Assembly (NCBI GenBank): GCA_958510875.1
Contig: OY294069.1
Coordinates: 182,139,112 to 182,203,111, forward strand
DNA length: 64,000 bases
Direction: 5' to 3'
From: Endomychus coccineus
Lineage: Eukaryota; Arthropoda; Insecta; Coleoptera; Endomychidae
This document shows positions 57,588 through 64,000 of the stretch, piece by piece. Under the pieces are notes generated by a model. It did no database searches and was not told where the DNA came from. It saw nothing but the letters and a program-made list of their open reading frames with translations. Position 1 is the stretch's first letter. Every line of letters begins with the position of its first letter. The position numbers were made by a program, and so were the translations under genes.

Positions 57588-58690
57588 TATTTTTTTATAC
57601 TTTGACTACGCGAGAGTTTTACGTAGGCAAGAATATCTCTCAGAGCCGTAACGAGGATTATGCGCACCCGGGGACAGCTATCATAAACATCTTTAACGTA
57701 CTGTATAAGAAATCGGAGTAGTTCGATGGGGGTATCGATGGCATTTTCCCGTGAACGTAGTAACATTCTGCAGTCAACGATGCCCTTATACAAGCCAGTG
57801 CCGTCAACGTCAGTAGAGTAAAATTCTCCGTAACTTTCACACTGTTTTTCCATGCAACCGAAATCTGAACCACTCATCAATTCTGCAACATTCAGGAGGA
57901 AGTCAAACTTCTTATTCAGATCACGAAGACCATTGTCGAACTCAACCTGGAGCCTATCAATAGCATTTGCCAAAACGCAACGTTGTTCCTCCTCTGCTGA
58001 AAGGCTTGCATCTTCAGCTAACTCTCCAGGCATTTGGCGACGTCTTCTTCTTCTCCGTTCGACGTTGATTCCCCATCGTCACATTTTTGTTTCGCGTCTG
58101 CAATCGCGGAAGTGCACAAATCGTCTCGAATGTGTGCTAAGTTGTGTTGAAGAGAGTCGAGGTCGTTTGCAGCATGTGCAAAATTCATTGCAGGATCTTG
58201 CAGTCTTTTTTGAACACATTCAATTCTCCGCAAAACTTGGTCCCAAAAGTAGAGAAGGCTGAGAAAGTCGAACGTCAGCATTCTGTGTGCAAGGCTTCCC
58301 GCTTCATTCCTAGTTTCCGGCGTCAATTCTGAATTTTCACTCATTTTTTCGAGCAGATCCAAAATAAAATCCAGATGTTCAAAGACAACACTGACAGCAT
58401 CATACCTAAGCGCTCCATCTGGTTTGAAATGCCTCTTTCACTGTTCTCTTCACTGCACTTTTCAGCAAGTCCCACCGTATAGTTGACTGAGAGAAGAACA
58501 CGTACAAAGCCTCTATGGTGCCGAAGAAAGTGATGACAGATGCCTCTTGATTAGCTGCATGAAGTCCTGCTAGATTCAGTGAGTGATTGTCCCAGTTCAA
58601 AAACAACGCTCGCGGATTTTTATCAGTTATTCTTTTTTGAACACCGGAAATACGCCGGACATCACTGCTACGTTGTCATAACATTGAGAT
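57588..58690 (-). pseudogene. hAT transposase relic (ZMYM1-like)
   Basis: From 58690 down in several frames: SQCYDNVAVMSGV (GYDNGxxMSG block), NHSLNLAGLHAANQEASVIT (the conserved NHSLNL), FFSQSTIRWDLLK, ETRWSA, AHRMLTFDFLSLLYFWDQVL, RIECVQKRLQDPAMNF, then MPGELAEDASLSAEEEQRCV and CRMLLRSRENAIDTPIELLR. Order and spacing fit hAT transposases related to zinc finger MYM-type 1. The C-terminal dimerisation domain is missing where the Helitron-like end begins. At least three frameshifts. Confidence 0.8.
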
Positions 58691-59100
58691 CTGCCGTCGG
58701 TCCGACAGATTTTTTAAACTTAGAGAAATTTGGTGCTCCCCTGGAAAGTCATATAGCCGGTCATTCGCGATATTAGAGCTCACTAAGTATTGGATGATCT
58801 CGATGTTGATTGCTTTCTTCATCACTTTAGAGATCACAAACATTAGTGCAATAGGTCTATAATTATTAGGAAGGGTCTTCTTTCCTGTTTTTGGAATTGG
58901 TTGAACTCTAGCTGTCTTCCAGCTGAAAGGAAACGCACCAAGTTTGTATGAAAGGGTAAACAACCTGCAGAAAATTGGTGTTAATTCATGCGCACATTCC
59001 TTGATAACGTGGAATTCCATCTGGCCCCATAGCCTTTTTGGTATTGACATTCAGCAGAATACGCCCAATTGTGCACTGACAAAAGACAATTTCAGGCATA
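58690..59100 (-). pseudogene. LINE reverse transcriptase N-terminal fragment
   Basis: The open minus frame 59050-58676 reads FHVIKECAHELTPIFCRLFT, LSYKLGAFPFSWKTARVQPI, PKTGKKTLPNNYRPIAL, then VISKVMKKAINIEIIQYLVS and SSNIANDRLYDF. These are RT blocks 1-2 of a Jockey-like LINE. It is truncated at RT block 3, where the hAT relic starts. Same family as 17836-18300. Confidence 0.8.
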
Positions 59101-60518
59101 TGGCAGCAATATTAAGATGATCCTTCCCTTGTGGATAATATCTTTCAATTCAATAATAATCCATTCGAGTACTAAACCTTCTGAGAATAATATGTATTCA
59201 TTTTAATGATTCAGTAAAATCAAATATTTATAAATATACATCAATTAATAATTTTCCATTGGCTTTTAACAAAAGGGAAATTTTAAAAATCGTAATGAAT
59301 ATATGAAAGAATAAAAACTTATTTTATTCGTCAACATTATTTTTAATTAATTTACAAATAGCTTTCGTTGGGTGGTTGTAGTTTGCGGAAGGAAGAGACT
59401 TATTCTAAAAATTCGAATAATTCTATTTATTCATCTTAACCTTTTTCAAAATAATATTGTCACCTGAACTCGATCGAGATGGGCCTGTAACAAAATTTCC
59501 AAGAGGTTGTAAAGAGATAAAAACTTCAAGTTATATTGAAATTATAATTTATTTATAGTATGGAGGTAAGTTAGAATTATTTAAGTAACATAGAAGACTT
59601 AAGCCTAATAGTCTCGGTCTCAATAAAAACTTAATACTAACATGAAAAATAGTAGATATATGTACAATTTTAATACTAACTAAAAATATGTTATATAAAA
59701 AATGGTATGAGTTATAATGACCTAATGTGTAGCTGCCCTGCATTCTAGTATACTTAAAGTAACACTGGTTTACAAAGTAGGTAACAGCAAATGGGTAACT
59801 CCAAAAATTCAAAGTAACCCTAATTTTCATCGAAACAAAATAATAATGGTGAACATAAGCATTGGAGTTACATGGTATATGAGTGTGTGGCATGACTAGG
59901 ATTTCTTAAACTAACAATTAAATTGGGTTAAATAAAATTAATACTAAGGCCGCTATTGAACACTTGTAAGCACAGCCTACTCCAGAGAGATCTGTTGTAT
60001 ATACGGAATTAGGTAAGTACAGTGCCTATTTATCTTTAACCTAACCTATAGGAACCACATTCAGTCACCGTACTCTATATCAATTTAATTTGTACATCAA
60101 CGCCTCAACACGAGAACTGTCTCAACAAACTCAGGTCAAAAATTGTTCGAAGCAAATCGAAAACAACAAAAAACCAGAGATTCAGTACGTGATTCAATTT
60201 TTTTGTGATATATTTTCGGTAATTAGACATTCTATTCCAAAATTAATGCATTCAAAGTCATTTTCTGTTTTAATTGGTATTTGAAACAAATTTATGCAAT
60301 AATTTTGGCATATTCCAAAAAAAAATTAATAAATTATTATTAACTATCAAAAACGAACTTAAATCCTTAATTCGGTTCATCCATGGGATGAACTTTACAC
60401 TCCATAGTACTAAATATTATTTAGCGTTTCAAGCATAGTACTTTTTAATATAAAAAATTGAGCAATCATTACTCATTATTTCAACTTGAAATTGTCGTAA
60501 AAAGTTGTTCAACGAATT
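59101..60518. other. Intergenic stretch between the P450 genes
   Basis: AT-rich. The 114-codon minus frame at 59549-59893 has no family signature and a composition typical of AT-rich noise. Confidence 0.5.
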
Positions 60519-60640
60519 GAACCGTCCGTCGAACTGTCCAGACCTGTATCCAATCGAAAATTCTTGGTGGTTTCCTAAACAGCTCGATGTGATTCGAAAA
60601 TTGTGAATTTCGTTGAAATCGACGTTGAACGAATACCTAT
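60519..60640 (+). pseudogene. Tc1-like transposase relic
   Basis: Reads NRPSNCPDLYPIENSWWFPK followed by QLDVI, the third catalytic block of Tc1 DD34E transposases (SPDLNPIENLW). It sits just downstream of the CYP18A1 stop codon on the opposite strand. No other part of the element is seen. Confidence 0.6.
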
Positions 60641-60663
60641 ATGGACGAATGACATGGTACTCT

Positions 60664-61060
60664 TCAGTGACTACCCGCCGTTCGCAGACACGTATCCCAT
60701 TCGGCCGGTCTGGATTTCAGACACACTTTGAAATCGATAGGACTGATAGTGACGCCGGCGATTCCTTGCAAACTTGGTAACGTTTGACCTTCGGGCACGG
60801 AAATGTCGAAGGAGTGTAACAGAGACGAGAAGAACAGGAACAATTCCATCCTGGCTAGAATTTCGCCGAGGCACATACGACGACCCACGCCGAACGGCAG
60901 GAAATATTCGGGTTTGGTTACTTTGCCTTCGGCGTTTATGAAACGAGACGGGTTGAATTTTTCCGGTTCGTCCCATAGATTTGGGTCCATGTGAATGGCG
61001 TGCAATAGCGGTACTACTTGGGCATGCTGGGGTAGATTGAATCCATTCAGTTTCAGATCT
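60664..61060 (-). CDS. Cyp18a1: CYP18A1 last exon with heme loop and stop
   Basis: Starts after a TTATTTTCAG acceptor, completes Arg and reads DLKLNGFNLPQHAQVVPLL, the meander DEPEKFNPSRF, the heme loop PFGVGRRMCLGEILARME, then the C-terminal strands, with TGA at 60666-60664. No AATAAA is seen on this strand in the 360 bp past the stop. A Tc1 relic starts about 40 bp downstream. Confidence 0.94.
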
Positions 61061-62517
61061 CTGAAAATAAAAATAAAATAAGATATCTCTGAATAAACTT
61101 GCAATGGATTAAAAGTAAATATAATAATAATCGTTTATCACATCGACTTATTCAAGACTAATAAAAATTAAATAAATGTCATTTTTGTTATTTTTATCCA
61201 ATTAATTTCTGGTACTTTCAAGTGTGTATATATATTTTTTTTTTAATTTCATATGCTTGTTTTTAAAATTATTGCCCTTGAAATGAGATTCTCCTTGTAG
61301 GGTAATATATGGAAATAAATAAATAAATAAAATGAATAAATTTTCAGTGCAGGATAAAATTCGAAATTGATTTGGTTGGATCCACTAAAATTTGAAAGCT
61401 GTGTACCAATGATTGCAGAATAATATAGAATATAGATTAAAATCAAATTTAATGGAAAAACCATCTTTAAAGTATATTGATAATTAACCTACATCGCAAG
61501 GCTATAGTTGTTTAATTTACCTATTTTTGTATAGAATGTTATCACAAATTATATAATAGATTAAAATTGGAAAAATATTAGACTTAAGTCAAAATTTATC
61601 AAAATCGATATTGTATTGAAATTATTTGATAAAATATAATCTATCTGAATGAAAATCGATTGTAGCGCAACATCAATATATTAATGCGAGGTGAACGACC
61701 TCGCAATTTCTATAATAATCGAAAAGTCCCCCGTATGTCCTCATTGCACACAGAATTTTCATAATTTGGTATATTATACGAGGTGATTACTTAAAAAATC
61801 GTGCCTTCGTCACAGCCGCTATTTGTCCAAAATTAAATAATTAAAAATAAATATTCCGACCATGCGTACACTATTACATAAACAATATTGTCTTTTAACC
61901 AGTTTGTCTTGCGTGTGGTTACGAAATATTTGAGAAATCGTCTGTGAACGTTACACCGGGGTCAATAAACTGTTCATTAATGAATTTTCGGCTTTATATA
62001 CTTTCACTTTTTTCGCAGGTGCGAATAATTATGAGCCAATAACAAACAGAACCGATCGTTCGGCTACTTGCACGCACGTGGTACGTACTGTTAATTTTCG
62101 TAACGGTTTAAATATAGGTGAAATATTTATTTTAATCCCTAGACCGTTCGCAATGATCGATCATTAATTGATAATTTATTCTAATTTAATAATAAATCAT
62201 TCGGGCAAATAAAATTTCTAAAAATAATATATACCTATTTTAATAATTTATTTGATAATTTAAAAAACATTTCCATACAAATATTCATCAATTAATAATG
62301 TAATAAGTCCGTAAAAATTAGTTTAAACTTGGCAAAAATTGTTAAAGACATTTAAAAAAAATTGTCATTGGTATTTTACCCAGAAAAAATTGAAAATTCA
62401 TAATAAATTTATGTAAAATATTAATTAATCCTGATTTAAATATTTCTCGGGCTAAGAATAATTTTTGAGGTTCATAACACGTCTCAAAATCACAGATTTG
62501 AAAAAAATCATTCTTAC
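61061..62517 (-). other. CYP18A1 last intron, nothing recognised
   Basis: This 1457-bp AT-rich intron has clear donor and acceptor. No transposon motif or long reading frame was recognised, in contrast to phantom intron 1. Confidence 0.7.
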
Positions 62518-62782
62518 CTTGTGGGTGCGTGTGTCGTGCCCATGGGGACGATGCTCGATCGCCTTAGTACTTCCAAAATGGTCGATTCGGTAACTGGAAG
62601 ATAAGCTAAATCTTCCAATTTGGGAAGACGATGCCTTCCGATCACTTGGTCCAATTCCTCTTGTACTGCTTTCATCAGATGAGGATGATGAAGCATAAAG
62701 AGAACGGCCCATTGCAAGGAACTCTTGATGGTTTCCATACCAGCGGAAAACATGTCACCCATGATCTGCTGCATTTGGCGAT
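62518..62782 (-). CDS. Cyp18a1: CYP18A1 exon with I-helix and K-helix
   Basis: Completes the Asp of KDHD and reads RQMQQIMGDMFSAGMETIK, the I-helix, in which Glu replaces the usual Asp of AGxDT as is normal for CYP18A1. The K-helix EVLRRSS and VPMGTTHAPT follow. It ends inside an Arg codon before GTAAGAA; the next intron is 1457 bp. Confidence 0.93.
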
Positions 62783-62898
62783 CTGGAAAAAAAATCAAAA
62801 AATTATTATTTATTCCAAAAGTTATCTGTAGCTAGATTTTACTTTCAATTTTAATTGTATTTGAAGTTGATGATATTCGAAACTGTTTGATATCTTAC

Positions 62899-63061
62899 CA
62901 TGGTCTTTTCCTTCGAAAAGGTGATGTCCTGTGCCTTCTTCATCGGCCTTTTGGATCTCATATAAATAGGTATCCAGTAAATCTCTCAAGTTGCTAGGAT
63001 CGAAACTCTTGCGATGATCGTCGATGGTTTCTTGTAAAAATCCTGCCATTTCATTGCGATT
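62899..63061 (-). CDS. Cyp18a1: CYP18A1 exon encoding helix G/H region
   Basis: Phase 0 entry (NRNEMAGFLQETIDDHRKSF), then DLLDTYLYEIQKADEEG and LFEGKDH, ending in phase 1 before GTAAGATA. The 132-bp intron before it and the 116-bp intron after it are short. Confidence 0.92.
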
Positions 63062-63193
63062 CTGCAAAAAAAAATGTTCGATTAAAATCAAATCTAGAGG
63101 CGATGTAAATGGATTCATCGATTATGTCCAAACAAAATCACTTGGCTCAAATCGGGTACAAATGAAGTGTCGATCGTGAAATAACCTGCTCAC

Positions 63194-63582
63194 CTTTTCA
63201 ATTTTCGAGAGAGTCTCCATTTTTCCCGGCAAATACTTGAGAATGGGAATGAACAGGGCCGCTTCCAGGGACCCGAACAATTGGAAACCTTCGTCGATCA
63301 GATGCATGAATCTCCTGAAGCGTTGATCGTTGTGCGAAAATCTCACCGACATCAGAATATCGCATATCACGTTCGATACGGACACGGAAAGTAGCGGGTT
63401 CAGGTCGATAACTTCGTCTTTCATCGATGTCAACACACACAGGAATTCTTCTACCTCGTTCATGATGCGCGTTTCCATTTGGACCTTGCGCGCTCCCAAA
63501 TAGGACATGCCGAAATGGCGGAGGCCGTCGTGCAAGAAACGTCTCTGATCTTTCCAGAATTTTCCGGCTGTATTTATAACAC
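63194..63582 (-). CDS. Cyp18a1: CYP18A1 exon encoding helix C to helix F
   Basis: Enters in phase 1 after ...CCTTACAG and reads GVINTAGKFWKDQRRFLHDG, then helices C to F (HFGMSYLGARKVQMETRI..., NPLLSVSVSNVICDILMSVRF). It ends in phase 0 at ATTGAAAAG before GTGAGC. The entry point is the same position and phase as the phantom exon 2 boundary. Confidence 0.92.
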
Positions 63583-64000
63583 CTGTAAGGAAAGTTTGTG
63601 GTCAAAACACTATTACAATATTATAACTTTTAGGAAGTTAGAATTTTAACGTGAATATATTTCTTTAAAATCATTGTTATTGATAAGACTATTTTATTTT
63701 TTGTCAAATAATAATGAAGAAGTAAATAAGTTGTAATTTCAGAAAATACGTGATTATTCATTGAATTTCTGATATATTTTTTACATCGCCAATAGTATCA
63801 TAATATGTTATTGCGATTTTATTATTATTCTTAAATGGAGTACAAGAGATTTTAATAATAAAAACAATTATTGGCATTATTTTTAACTATAATGGTTTGG
63901 TTGTTAGAGAATAATATTATTATTTAGAGGATATACATTAATAGCAAATAAAATTGTTTTTTTATTCATCAATGTGTTTTGTCAAACTGAATTATAATAT
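63583..64000 (-). other. CYP18A1 upstream intron, open at window edge
   Basis: AT-rich sequence upstream of the phase-1 acceptor; no P450 N-terminal coding is visible, so the previous exon lies outside the window. Confidence 0.65.

Larger units (their letters stand above)
60664..63582 (-). other. Cyp18a1: CYP18A1 gene, last four exons (5' part beyond window)
   Basis: Exons 63582-63194, 63061-62899, 62782-62518 and 61060-60664 join in frame with GT/AG ends and encode about 404 residues. Seen in order: helix C FWKDQRRF, I-helix SAGMETIK, K-helix EVLR, PEKFNPSRF, and heme loop PFGVGRRMCLG. The AGMETIK form, the stretch SSIVPMGTTHAPTRD and the heme region match what I know of CYP18A1, which in insects hydroxylates and oxidises ecdysteroids at C26 and so inactivates the hormone in target tissue. 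About 130 N-terminal residues are missing because the first exon(s) lie past 64000. No frame break is seen. The gene converges on phantom. Confidence 0.92.

Noticed and set aside
57852..58262. A 136-codon plus-strand frame
   Set aside because: Antisense to the hAT transposase relic at 57588-58690.
59549..59893. A 114-codon minus-strand frame between the two P450 genes
   Set aside because: Composition typical of AT-rich noise, with no motif and no splice or start context.

Overview
The window is AT-rich nuclear DNA from an insect. This rests on two spliced cytochrome P450 genes that I recognise as arthropod ecdysteroid genes and on dense insect-type transposon debris (mariner and other Tc1-like elements, Jockey-like LINEs, Penelope-like elements, hAT, MULE, Helitron-like elements). 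The insect order cannot be fixed from the sequence.

Host genes lie in the right half. On the + strand, six exons between 35161 and 55963 join into a complete 498-residue P450 that I assign to CYP306A1 (phantom), the ecdysteroid 25-hydroxylase. Its introns 2, 3 and 5 are 51-57 bp and intron 4 is 595 bp, but intron 1 is 18.5 kb and is packed with transposons. On the - strand, four exons between 63582 and 60664 give the C-terminal ~400 residues of CYP18A1, the ecdysteroid 26-hydroxylase; its first exon(s) lie beyond the right edge. The genes converge tail to tail across 4.7 kb. One makes the moulting hormone and the other inactivates it, and they share a phase-1 intron position.

Positions 1-34700 hold no host gene that I can support. 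They contain three decayed Penelope-like pieces (RT at 3.5 kb, GIY-YIG plus end arm at 7.6-8.3 kb, and a better copy at 24.8-25.8 kb with a hammerhead-like ribozyme motif). They also contain a full-length dead mariner (12.5-13.7 kb), a second mariner split by a LINE-derived insert flanked by 95-bp perfect repeats (21.8-23.5 kb), a decayed repetitive ORF (14.6-15.7 kb), a MULE transposase remnant (28.4-29.2 kb) and many LINE RT, RNase H and endonuclease fragments.

Phantom intron 1 (35474-54020) contains a Helitron-like element with an endonuclease-type ORF, a mariner fragment, a DD41D Tc1/mariner remnant with long inverted arms, several LINE pieces, and a three-layer nest: a LINE split by a Penelope-like foldback (13-bp target duplication), itself split by a hAT element (8-bp target duplication). 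The intergenic gap between the P450s holds a second Helitron-like copy, a hAT transposase relic, a LINE RT piece and a Tc1 relic. No CRISPR array, rRNA or bacterial-type operon is present.
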